From: Clostridiales bacterium
GTDB taxonomy: Bacteria > Bacillota > Clostridia > Lachnospirales > Lachnospiraceae
Length of the DNA: 64,000 nt
Assembly: GCA_020859995.1 (NCBI GenBank)
Contig: JAJBVE010000079.1
Location: 1 to 64,000, forward strand
Direction of reading: 5' to 3'
Made by a program: the position numbers and the translations under genes. Under the pieces are notes generated by a model. The model was not told the DNA's origin, searched no databases, and worked only from the letters and a program-made list of their open reading frames with translations. Of this stretch, positions 57,321 through 64,000 are shown one piece after another; the first letter of the stretch is position 1; the number at the start of each line of letters is the position of its first letter.

Positions 57321-58417
57321 TTAGAAAGTCTGCCTCCCAAAACGTTCTTTTTCCATAAATCCCCCAAAGAATAATCTTCCTCGAGCCACATTTCCAGTTC
57401 TTTCGCGTTTAACCTTTTAAATTCAGACCCTTCTTTACCCCGATCTACTACAATCACATCTTCAACATCAAATTCGTTTAACAATTCTATCGACTGCGTC
57501 GAAATAATCAGCTGTTTTTCCTGCGATATTTGTCGCGTCATCTCCGCAAAGACTGTGATCGCATATGGATGTAATCCCAATTCTGGCTCATCAATAATAA
57601 TCGTTGCCGGCTGTAATTCACGAGGCTGCAGTAATAAGGTGGCAAGGCAGATAAAACGCAGCGTCCCATCAGACAATTGCGATGCATTAAAAATATCTTC
57701 GCATCCTTTCTGCTGCCATTTCAAAATAATCAGTTCCTCATTCCCTTCCTGTGGTTCTAAAACAAAGTCGGAAAAATATGGAGCAATCAACCGAACGGTT
57801 CGAATGATTTCTTCGTAGTTTTTCTGATAATTGTTTTTTAGACGGTAGAGAAAAGCTGCAAGATTTGCCGCATCATACAAAAGTGCTCTATTGTTGGAAA
57901 TATTATGCTCCTGTTTTACTCTGGCACTTCTTCCGGTATCATGAAAGTGATAAACTCTCCATACCTGTTTTTTTAAAATAGGCATAACATACGAATCCAT
58001 ATGATTCGGTACCCCAGTATCCCACATAGATTCACTATTTCCCTGAGCAACAACACTCTCATTTTTCCATTTGCCATGATACCCAAAATACTCTTTTTGA
58101 AAAATAAGCCGATTATCATCTGTTGGAATCAACTCAAATCCATAGGAATTTTCTCCGAAAAAAACTTCAAAATCAATTTCTTCTGTTGTTTTTCTACCAT
58201 TATACAGTAAAGCATTCACTCCCTTCTTTGCAACCGACACCTGCAAATTCTTTGCAAGTATATTTTGAAGCATCGAAAAAGCAGAAATGAAATTGGACTT
58301 ACCTGCTCCATTACTTCCAATCAAAACATTGATATTCCCAAATGAAATATCACATTTTTGGATTGATTTATACCCTCTTATAATAATCTGACTCAATTGA
58401 TCACTCTGCAATGGCAT
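57317..58417 (-). CDS. AAA ATPase (AAA_21, SMC/ABC-like) of an ATPase-DUF4276 pair
   Basis: The 366-residue ATPase has the opening QIIIRGYKSIQKCDISFGN, Walker A VLIGSNGAGKSNFISAFSM, the ABC signature-like FNASQLSDGTLRFICLATLL, Walker B ATIIIDEPELGLHPYAI and LIISTQSIELLNEFDVEDV. The middle is a helical insertion of about 200 residues. This is the layout of ATPases paired with nucleases in OLD-like systems. ATG 58417 follows AGAAGGTG; the frame to 58492 has no site. It sits between galT and the DUF4276 gene and differs clearly from the ATPase at 42652. Confidence 0.8.
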   Translation of the reverse strand: MPLQSDQLSQIIIRGYKSIQKCDISFGNINVLIGSNGAGKSNFISAFSMLQNILAKNLQVSVAKKGVNALLYNGRKTTEEIDFEVFFGENSYGFELIPTDDNRLIFQKEYFGYHGKWKNESVVAQGNSESMWDTGVPNHMDSYVMPILKKQVWRVYHFHDTGRSARVKQEHNISNNRALLYDAANLAAFLYRLKNNYQKNYEEIIRTVRLIAPYFSDFVLEPQEGNEELIILKWQQKGCEDIFNASQLSDGTLRFICLATLLLQPRELQPATIIIDEPELGLHPYAITVFAEMTRQISQEKQLIISTQSIELLNEFDVEDVIVVDRGKEGSEFKRLNAKELEMWLEEDYSLGDLWKKNVLGGRLSK

Positions 58418-58508
58418 CTGTACACCTTCTTTCCGGTCAATTGATGCAGGGCGCACTAACTGTTCAGTACCTTCACAGTTACATAGCGTCAACTATTTCA
58501 GGTTTTCC

Positions 58509-58538
58509 CACCTGCCATGCAATCATGCATAGCAGGTG
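58509..58538. terminator. Hairpin between galT and the AAA ATPase gene
   Basis: CACCTGC-C-ATGCA pairs with TGCAT-A-GCAGGTG around a four-base loop. It lies just past galT on the minus strand. No T tract follows on that strand, so the terminator role is tentative. Confidence 0.45.
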
Positions 58539-58554
58539 TACAACCCACATTTTT

Positions 58555-60315
58555 TCAAATTTGATTTACGCTCTCCACAAAGCGCAGGAACGCCGCCTGT
58601 CCTTCGGCGGTACGCTTATAAACACCCGCGTGCTCCAGCACCTTGCTGAACACAAGGCCAACCTCATCCTCGATAATCCGGTCGATATCGCCGCGCACGA
58701 AACAGATCACTCCGGCATCATTGACCGTCGTACTGGTGCTGTTGCGGTATTTTACTTTCAGCTCCTCTACCCAGGCTGCGTGCTTGGAAAGCTCCTCGTC
58801 GCCGGAGATGTCGCGGCCCTCAACCATCGCGTCCTTCAAATGCTCCAGCTCACCTTTCAGCCGCGCCGGAAGTACCGCCAGACCCATCACCTCGATCAGA
58901 CCGATGTTTTCTTTTTTAATATGATGCAGCTCCGCGTGCGGATGGAAAACGCCCAGCGGATGCTCTTCGGTCGTAATGTTGTTGCGCAGCACCAGATCCA
59001 GTTCAAACTTATCGCCGCGCTTTCTCGCGATCGGCGTGATCGTGTTGTGCGGCTCCCAGCCCCCGTCTACTTCCGTCCTGGCAAAAATAAACGCTGATTC
59101 GTCGGTGTACCCGCGCCATGCCTGAAGAATCTTATCTGCCAGATCAATCAGGCGGCCCGTCTGCTCACTGCGGATGCGGATCACGGACATCGGCCATTTT
59201 ACAATGCCCGCTTCCACATCCTCATAACCGGAGAATGTGATTTTTTTCTCGATCGGCGCTTTCGCCATCGCGAATTCATAATGCCCGCCCTGGAAGTGGT
59301 CATGGCTTAAAATGGAACCGCCGACGATCGGCAGATCCGCGTTTGAGCCGACAAAATAATGCGGAAACTGAGTCACGAAATCCAGAAGCTTTGCAAAGGT
59401 TGCACGTTCAATCTTCATCGGTACATGCTGCGAATTAAACACGATGCAGTGCTCATTATAATAAACATAAGGAGAATACTGGAAGTACCACGGGCTGCCG
59501 TTGATCGTCACCGGAATAATACGGTGGTTCTGCCTCGCCGGATGGTTCAGGCGCCCTGCGTATCCTTCATTTTCCATGCACAGCTGGCACTTCGGGTAGG
59601 CAGACTGCTTCGCGTTCCGCGCCGCCGCGATTGCTTTGGGATCCTTCTCCGGCTTCGACAGGTTGATGGTGATGTCGAGATCTCCATATTCGGTCGGCGC
59701 TACCCATTTCATATCCCGCGCAATGCGGTAACGGCGGATATAGTCCGTATCCTGGCTGAATTTATAATGGGCATCCGTCGCCAGCTTCGGATCAATCTGA
59801 TAAAGCTCCTGGAAATGCCGGATCACATTCGACGGACGGTCAACCAGCAGTCCCATCACCTTCGTATCAAATAGATCCCGGTAGCCGATCGTATTCTCCT
59901 CCAGAATCCCGGCCTCATACGCGTAATCACAGATCGCGCCCAGGATGTCAGGCAGCTGCGCGATGAGATCCTGCGATTCGCTTCCTGCTCCCGGTGCGTC
60001 CGCTGCTGTACTGACGTCTGCTGCCGTTCTGAGCTCCGCAGCTTTATCATCCGCCGCTGTTTTTCCATCTGCTGCTGTTTTCGTATTTGCCGCTGTCATG
60101 GCATCTGCCGATGCTTTGGCAGTCGCCGCTGCTTTAGCCTCTGCCGACGCTTGGGCTTCAGCGGCCGCATTCATTTCTGCCTCCGCCGCCTCATCCAGCG
60201 AGTCGATTTTCAGCAGCTCCAAAATACGGTTTGCCGTAAAAACCGCGTCCTCCGGCGCAATCAGGCCGGTTACGAGTCCATATTGTACAAGCTTTGCTAT
60301 ATTTTTCTGAATCAT
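58555..60315 (-). CDS. galT: Galactose-1-phosphate uridylyltransferase, class 2, with Ala-rich insertion
   Basis: The 586-residue enzyme exchanges UMP between UDP-glucose and galactose-1-phosphate in the Leloir pathway. It matches the GalT2 type of Firmicutes: GLLVDRPSNVIRHFQELYQI, CQLCMENEGYAGRLNHPARQ, and the active-site GGSILSHDHFQGGHYEFAMA. The C-terminus (SVNQI region) is normal. The usual length is about 490-510; the excess is at about residues 40-112, a run of Ala-Lys-Thr-rich repeats (AEAQASAEAKAAATAKASAD and on). Start 60315 follows GAAAGGAG. No galK or galE is adjacent. Confidence 0.94.
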   Translation of the reverse strand: MIQKNIAKLVQYGLVTGLIAPEDAVFTANRILELLKIDSLDEAAEAEMNAAAEAQASAEAKAAATAKASADAMTAANTKTAADGKTAADDKAAELRTAADVSTAADAPGAGSESQDLIAQLPDILGAICDYAYEAGILEENTIGYRDLFDTKVMGLLVDRPSNVIRHFQELYQIDPKLATDAHYKFSQDTDYIRRYRIARDMKWVAPTEYGDLDITINLSKPEKDPKAIAAARNAKQSAYPKCQLCMENEGYAGRLNHPARQNHRIIPVTINGSPWYFQYSPYVYYNEHCIVFNSQHVPMKIERATFAKLLDFVTQFPHYFVGSNADLPIVGGSILSHDHFQGGHYEFAMAKAPIEKKITFSGYEDVEAGIVKWPMSVIRIRSEQTGRLIDLADKILQAWRGYTDESAFIFARTEVDGGWEPHNTITPIARKRGDKFELDLVLRNNITTEEHPLGVFHPHAELHHIKKENIGLIEVMGLAVLPARLKGELEHLKDAMVEGRDISGDEELSKHAAWVEELKVKYRNSTSTTVNDAGVICFVRGDIDRIIEDEVGLVFSKVLEHAGVYKRTAEGQAAFLRFVESVNQI

Positions 60316-60485
60316 GATTTTCTCCTTTCTATTATGTCAAGCCCTTCAAAAATTAGGAAACGGTTGCTTATTTCAACGTATTCCTCTGCTTATTCCGCTT
60401 CCGTCCGTTTTTTCAGTGCCATTTCAAATCGTTCAAACGCCTAAATTCATCAGTCACATTGTACAAAGTCGGCCGTCTGACGTCA

Positions 60486-60526
60486 AGCAAAAAAAATGCC
60501 GGGAATCTGAAAGTTCAGTTCCCGGC
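60486..60526 (-). terminator. Terminator of the CUT1 importer operon
   Basis: GCCGGGAA (60498-60505) pairs with TTCCCGGC (60519-60526), extended by CTGAA/TTCAG. On the minus strand the stem is followed by ATTTTTTTTG. It lies about 80 bases past the second permease gene. The rest of 60316-60606 holds no supported gene. Confidence 0.8.
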
Positions 60527-60606
60527 CTGACTTAACCTTGTGTACAAGCTCTGCCCTGAAAGCAGACGCCTGTGCCGCCAATATATTTCAGTAAAATGTC
60601 CGCCGC

Positions 60607-61419
60607 CTATTTCACGGCTCCCGTAATGCCTTCCGCGAAGCTCTTCTGCAGAATGAAGAAGATGATAATCGTCGGAACCGTACAGAACAGTACGCCGAGC
60701 ATCAGCATGCCATAGTCCGTCACATAGCCGGAGATCAGGTTGGCGATCAGCATCGGCATCGTGATGGAATCCGACTTTGTCATGATCACCTTCGGCCAGA
60801 GGTAGTTGTTCCAGGCGTTCATGAAGGTAATCGTCATGGCCGCCGCATAGGTGGAGCGCATGGTCGGGAAAAACAGCTTGACGAAAATGCCAAATTCCGT
60901 CATCCCGTCGAGCCGCCCGGCTTCAATGATTTCATGCGGAAAAGAACGTGCGCTCTGCCGGAACATCATAATCAGAAACGGGGTCGAGATCGTCGGCAGG
61001 ATGAAGCCGAGCGTTGTGTTCAGCAGTCCCGCAGAGGAAAACATCCGGAACAGCGGGATCATGGTCGCCGCAAATGGCACCATCATCGCCATCAGGATGA
61101 TCGTCATCACAGTATCCTTGCCCTTGTCATGATAAATCTCAAAGCCATATCCGGCCAGGGAGCAGACAAACAATGCCAGCAGGGTCAGCGTGATGGAATA
61201 CTTAAACGAATTGATCATCGCCTGTCCCAGGTTCTGATTAGCGATCAGATTCTTGAAATTTTCAATCAGGTAGGTCCCCGGTATCAGCTTTCCGCGGATA
61301 ACATCCACACTCTTATTGGTCGCCGCGCAGGCCATCCAGTAAAGCGGGAAAACAGAAATAATCGATACAATCGTGAGGAAAAGATATTTCAGAGCTCTTT
61401 TTAATCTCACCTTAGTCAC
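60607..61419 (-). CDS. ABC sugar transporter permease, MalG-like (CUT1)
   Basis: The 270-residue permease has six predicted helices. The EAA loop is HEIIEAGRLDGMTEFGIFVK followed by LFFPTMRSTYAAAMTITFMN, and the conserved NAWNNYLWPKVIM stretch follows. The C-terminal LQKSFAEGITGAVK is standard for MalG-like proteins. The start is either GTG 61419, behind AGGTGATA, or GTG 61428; both overlap the stop of the first permease gene. With the gene upstream it forms the translocation pore. No ATPase is encoded nearby. Confidence 0.92.
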   Translation of the reverse strand: MTKVRLKRALKYLFLTIVSIISVFPLYWMACAATNKSVDVIRGKLIPGTYLIENFKNLIANQNLGQAMINSFKYSITLTLLALFVCSLAGYGFEIYHDKGKDTVMTIILMAMMVPFAATMIPLFRMFSSAGLLNTTLGFILPTISTPFLIMMFRQSARSFPHEIIEAGRLDGMTEFGIFVKLFFPTMRSTYAAAMTITFMNAWNNYLWPKVIMTKSDSITMPMLIANLISGYVTDYGMLMLGVLFCTVPTIIIFFILQKSFAEGITGAVK

Positions 61420-62314
61420 GTGTATCACCTACTTTCATCTGCAGTACCGCAAGGATTGCCACCAGGATAAAGATCACATACGACATCGCCGCCGAATACC
61501 CGAAGTTCGGAGTAAACTTAAAGGAGATATTATATATGTAGTGGGACAATGTGATCGTCGCGTTGCCCGGGCCGCCGCTGGTCAGGTTTACCGACTCATC
61601 GAAGAGCTGCAGGGTACCGTTCGTGGACATGATCGTCGTCAGCAGGATCGTCGGCTTCAAAAGCGGAACCGTCAGACGCCAGAAAGACTGCACCGCACTG
61701 GCGCCGTCGATGCGCGCTGCCTCGTAAATCGTGTAGTCAATATTCTGCAGGCCGGAAAGATAAAACACCATATTGTATCCGGTCCACCGCCAGATTAAAG
61801 CAATGATGATGACAAACTTCGCCGTCCCCGGCTTGCCCAGCCAGTTGATCGCAGAATCAATGATGTGCAGATTCATCAGTACGGTATTGACAAAGCCATC
61901 CGTCGCGAACAGTGTCCGGAACACGATCGCGTAGGATACCAGTGAAGTCGCGCACGGCAGGAAGATCGCTGTGCGGAATAATCCCTTGAACTTCAGATCC
62001 TTGTCATTGAGCATCTGTGCCAGAATCAGTGCGAGCACCAGCATGATTGGCACCTGGATGATCAGATAGAAAAATGTATTTTTCAGAGCTGTCCAGAAGG
62101 TGGCATCCTTCAACATACGTGTGTAATTGTAAAGGCCGGCCCATGTCATGTTCACGCCAATGCCTGTCTTGAAAGACAGAATCAGTGCCTGTACCATGGG
62201 CACGAAATTCATGATCACGATCAGCAGCACTGCCGGAAGCAGAAACACCCATCCGGTCAGATTGTGCTTCCGGCTCAGAGTCAGCCACTTCTTTTTCGGT
62301 TTCGAATCCTCCAT
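61412..62314 (-). CDS. ABC sugar transporter permease, MalF/UgpA-like (CUT1)
   Basis: The 300-residue permease starts with a basic tail (MEDSKPKKKWLTLSRKHNL) and a first helix (WVFLLPAVLLIVIMNFVPMV). The EAA loop is YTIYEAARIDGASAVQSFWR followed by LTVPLLKPTILLTTIMSTNG, and FDESVNLTSGGPGNATITLS is the usual conserved segment after it. ATG 62314 follows GGGAGGGG; the frame open to 62557 is not supported upstream. It lies 279 bases after the solute-binding protein gene and overlaps the next permease gene. Confidence 0.92.
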   Translation of the reverse strand: MEDSKPKKKWLTLSRKHNLTGWVFLLPAVLLIVIMNFVPMVQALILSFKTGIGVNMTWAGLYNYTRMLKDATFWTALKNTFFYLIIQVPIMLVLALILAQMLNDKDLKFKGLFRTAIFLPCATSLVSYAIVFRTLFATDGFVNTVLMNLHIIDSAINWLGKPGTAKFVIIIALIWRWTGYNMVFYLSGLQNIDYTIYEAARIDGASAVQSFWRLTVPLLKPTILLTTIMSTNGTLQLFDESVNLTSGGPGNATITLSHYIYNISFKFTPNFGYSAAMSYVIFILVAILAVLQMKVGDTRD

Positions 62315-62517
62315 CCAAATCCCCTCCCTGTCGTTGTTTATGTGAGCTACCTGTCGTCTAAAGCTGATAAGATTATGAATTGCAGTCTCAAAAGCCGACG
62401 GATGCCGCATTAAAGCGAATCTACATAGATTGAGCTTATTACACGATTGAACATACACCATAAATCGTATATAAAAATATATGATAGGCGTCAAGATAAC
62501 TACAATTAAGAATAAAG

Positions 62518-62572
62518 AACCCCCGCGGACATTCGCCAGCCCGTCCGGCGGCACCATGCCTTGCGAGGGTTC
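62518..62572 (-). terminator. Imperfect hairpin between the solute-binding protein and permease genes
   Basis: GAACCC-C-CGC pairs with GCG-A-GGGTTC around a GC-rich inner stem. On the minus strand it is followed by TTCTTTATTCTT. Such partial terminators commonly let the binding protein be made in excess of the permeases. Confidence 0.5.
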
Positions 62573-62593
62573 CTGTAGGTTATTCTATTATAA

Positions 62594-63877
62594 TTACATA
62601 CCCATTGCAAACTCTACGGTCGACTGAGCGGTATCCAGCTCGGAAGCGATGTCCGCGCCCGCTACTACGTTCGTCACAGCGATAGCCAGAGCCTCGCGTG
62701 CCTCATAGTAATAAACGCCCGTGTAGTTGCTCGGAGTATTTCCGGAGAACTCTACGATCTTAGCATAGATCGCGTCGCCGCCGAAGTATTCCTGCGGCTC
62801 TGCGTATACGTCGCTGTCGCCTGCCGGCAGATAAGTAGCGATCGCTGCGGAGCTCGGAAGGATGGTCTCATAGAACTCTACGCTGCCTGCGAAGGTATTC
62901 GCCAGGAAATCAGTTGCAAGGTCAACATTCGAGCAGTTTGCTGTGATTGCCCAGCTGGAGCCGCCGTTGTTGGAGTAGTTGGTTGCGCCGTCAATGCCTA
63001 CCAGGCTCGGCATATTGGTGATCGCCCAGTTGCCGGACTGATCCTCTGCGGTCTGGATGGAAGCCAGGATCCAGCAGCCATTGATGGTGCCAGCTACGGT
63101 GGAGTTTACCATGGTAGCTACGTACTCATCCCAGCTGTTTACTTCGATCAGGATGCCTTCGTCAACGAGGGTCTTGTAGGTCTCCATCACCTTGGTGATG
63201 ATCTCATTGCCGGAGATGTTCGGTGTGCCGTCTTCGTTGCACCAGCTGCCGCCTGCGGACTGCAGCATCATCATCAGAAGGTCGCACTCGCCTGCCTGCA
63301 TGGAAAGAAGCGGCATGCCAGTGGTCTCAAGAACGGTCTTGCCAAGCTCGATGTACTCATCCCAGTCAATGTCTGTGAAGTCGTCAACGGTCAGACCGCA
63401 CTGCTCAAGAACATCCGTCCTGTAGCATGCAACAACTGCGCCGTTATCAAACGGAACGCCATAATTTGCGCCGTCTACGATCGAATAAGCGGTCTTGCCT
63501 TCTGCGAAGGATGCGAAATCAATGCCGGAGTCCGTGATATCTACAAACAGTCCCGGATAGCTGATTACGTTCTTCTGGAACGCGTTGTCCTGCATCAGCA
63601 GGATATCCGGAAGTGTGCTGTAGTCGCCGGAAGCCGCCGCTGTGGTAACCAGTGTCTGTACATCGTCCCATGCTGTCTCAACAATCTCCAGTGAGAAGTC
63701 CGGATTGATCTCCTGATAAACCTTCTCAGCCTCTTCCATCGCGTAGATGTTGAACGCCGGGTCCCAGCACCATACGGTGAGCGTGTTGGACTCTTCGTCT
63801 GCGGAAACCGGTACACATGCAAGACCAGCCACCATCGCTGCCGTCATAGCAACACTAAGAATCTTCTTCAATTTCAT
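62594..63877 (-). CDS. Extracellular solute-binding protein, family 1 (CUT1 importer)
   Basis: The 427-residue protein has a signal peptide (MKLKKILSVAMTAAMVAGLA) with a cysteine in LACVPVSADEE, which is not a convincing lipobox. The mature protein begins TLTVWCWDPAFNIYAMEEAE and carries NPDFSLEIVETAWDDVQTLV, LPDILLMQDNAFQKNVIS and GGSSWAITANCSNVDLATDF, as in family 1 sugar-binding proteins. It is the first gene of the importer. The sugar is unknown. ATG 63877 follows AGGAAAGG; the frame open to 63934 is not supported. Confidence 0.92.
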   Translation of the reverse strand: MKLKKILSVAMTAAMVAGLACVPVSADEESNTLTVWCWDPAFNIYAMEEAEKVYQEINPDFSLEIVETAWDDVQTLVTTAAASGDYSTLPDILLMQDNAFQKNVISYPGLFVDITDSGIDFASFAEGKTAYSIVDGANYGVPFDNGAVVACYRTDVLEQCGLTVDDFTDIDWDEYIELGKTVLETTGMPLLSMQAGECDLLMMMLQSAGGSWCNEDGTPNISGNEIITKVMETYKTLVDEGILIEVNSWDEYVATMVNSTVAGTINGCWILASIQTAEDQSGNWAITNMPSLVGIDGATNYSNNGGSSWAITANCSNVDLATDFLANTFAGSVEFYETILPSSAAIATYLPAGDSDVYAEPQEYFGGDAIYAKIVEFSGNTPSNYTGVYYYEAREALAIAVTNVVAGADIASELDTAQSTVEFAMGM

Positions 63878-64000
63878 AATGCCTTTCCTCCTTGTTTTCT
63901 GATTCCCTCTCCTTTTGCTCCTGTGCACCTGCATCTTGGCATATCTGCACGTCTATACAGCTGTAAATCCACTCATCTGCATATCCGCATGACCGCATGT

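Overview
The window looks like chromosome from an anaerobic, spore-forming Clostridia bacterium, most likely a gut Lachnospiraceae. The grounds are an [FeFe] hydrogenase, spoVAD/spoVAE, a clostridial-type ispF-cysS-mrnC-rlmB cluster, YesM/YesN-type two-component regulation, several CUT1 sugar transporters, pectin/xylan enzymes without signal peptides, and Rpn-type and AAA/PD-(D/E)XK genes. The genus cannot be fixed from sequence alone. Nearly every gene from 8.3 kb onward lies on the minus strand.

Layout. 0-4 kb: an Rpn nuclease gene whose promoter is followed by a tandem 76-bp repeat, then metY (cysteine/methionine metabolism) and a RelE-type toxin-antitoxin pair. 4-8 kb: a two-gene hydrogenase operon (GltD-like flavoprotein plus [FeFe] hydrogenase); the hydrogenase frame is broken by what looks like a templated palindrome mutation. 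8-14 kb: nagA, spoVAE-spoVAD (no spoVAC beside them), a MarR (frameshifted)-HAD-PlsC operon and a nitroreductase. 14-36 kb: a plant-polysaccharide locus with GH115, an SGNH/rhamnogalacturonan-acetylesterase-like protein ending in SLH-like repeats, two GH28 pectinases, a solute-binding protein-histidine kinase-response regulator set, a deacetylase with an in-frame amber codon, and an Lpl-type ABC importer. Two close paralogues of an AAA/PD-(D/E)XK gene (17-18.5 and 36.2-37.8 kb) bracket most of it as direct repeats. 38-48 kb: a DUF89 phosphatase, a palindromic repeat cluster, NhaC, a 3-kb segment between 57-bp direct repeats carrying gene debris and an AAA ATPase + TOPRIM-like pair, a NitT/TauT-type ABC importer and its divergent LacI regulator. 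48-60 kb: housekeeping genes (MsbA-like exporter, glmM, rlmB, mrnC, cysS, ispF, galT) interrupted by a HEPN/MNT pair and a second AAA ATPase pair, with DUF4276. 60-64 kb: a complete CUT1 sugar importer.

How it fits together. The 14-36 kb locus reads as import of pectin or xylan oligosaccharides followed by cytoplasmic trimming, since none of the three glycosidases nor the esterase shows a signal peptide; the SBP-HK-RR set could sense the sugar outside the cell. The LacI gene and the divergent importer share a 15-bp operator that also fits the CcpA cre consensus.

Three patterns cut across the window. First, palindromic REP-like repeats sit in intergenic DNA and also inside reading frames, where they add in-frame peptides (GH115 twice, the MarR gene, the NhaC C-terminus). 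Second, conserved enzymes (NagA, hydrogenase, CysS, GalT, LacI regulator, esterase) carry low-complexity or tandem-repeat insertions. Third, three genes are broken by small lesions (templated replacement, homopolymer slip, amber codon). The best candidates for new biology are the in-frame repeat family, the repeat-bounded AAA/TOPRIM module and the AAA/DUF4276 module.
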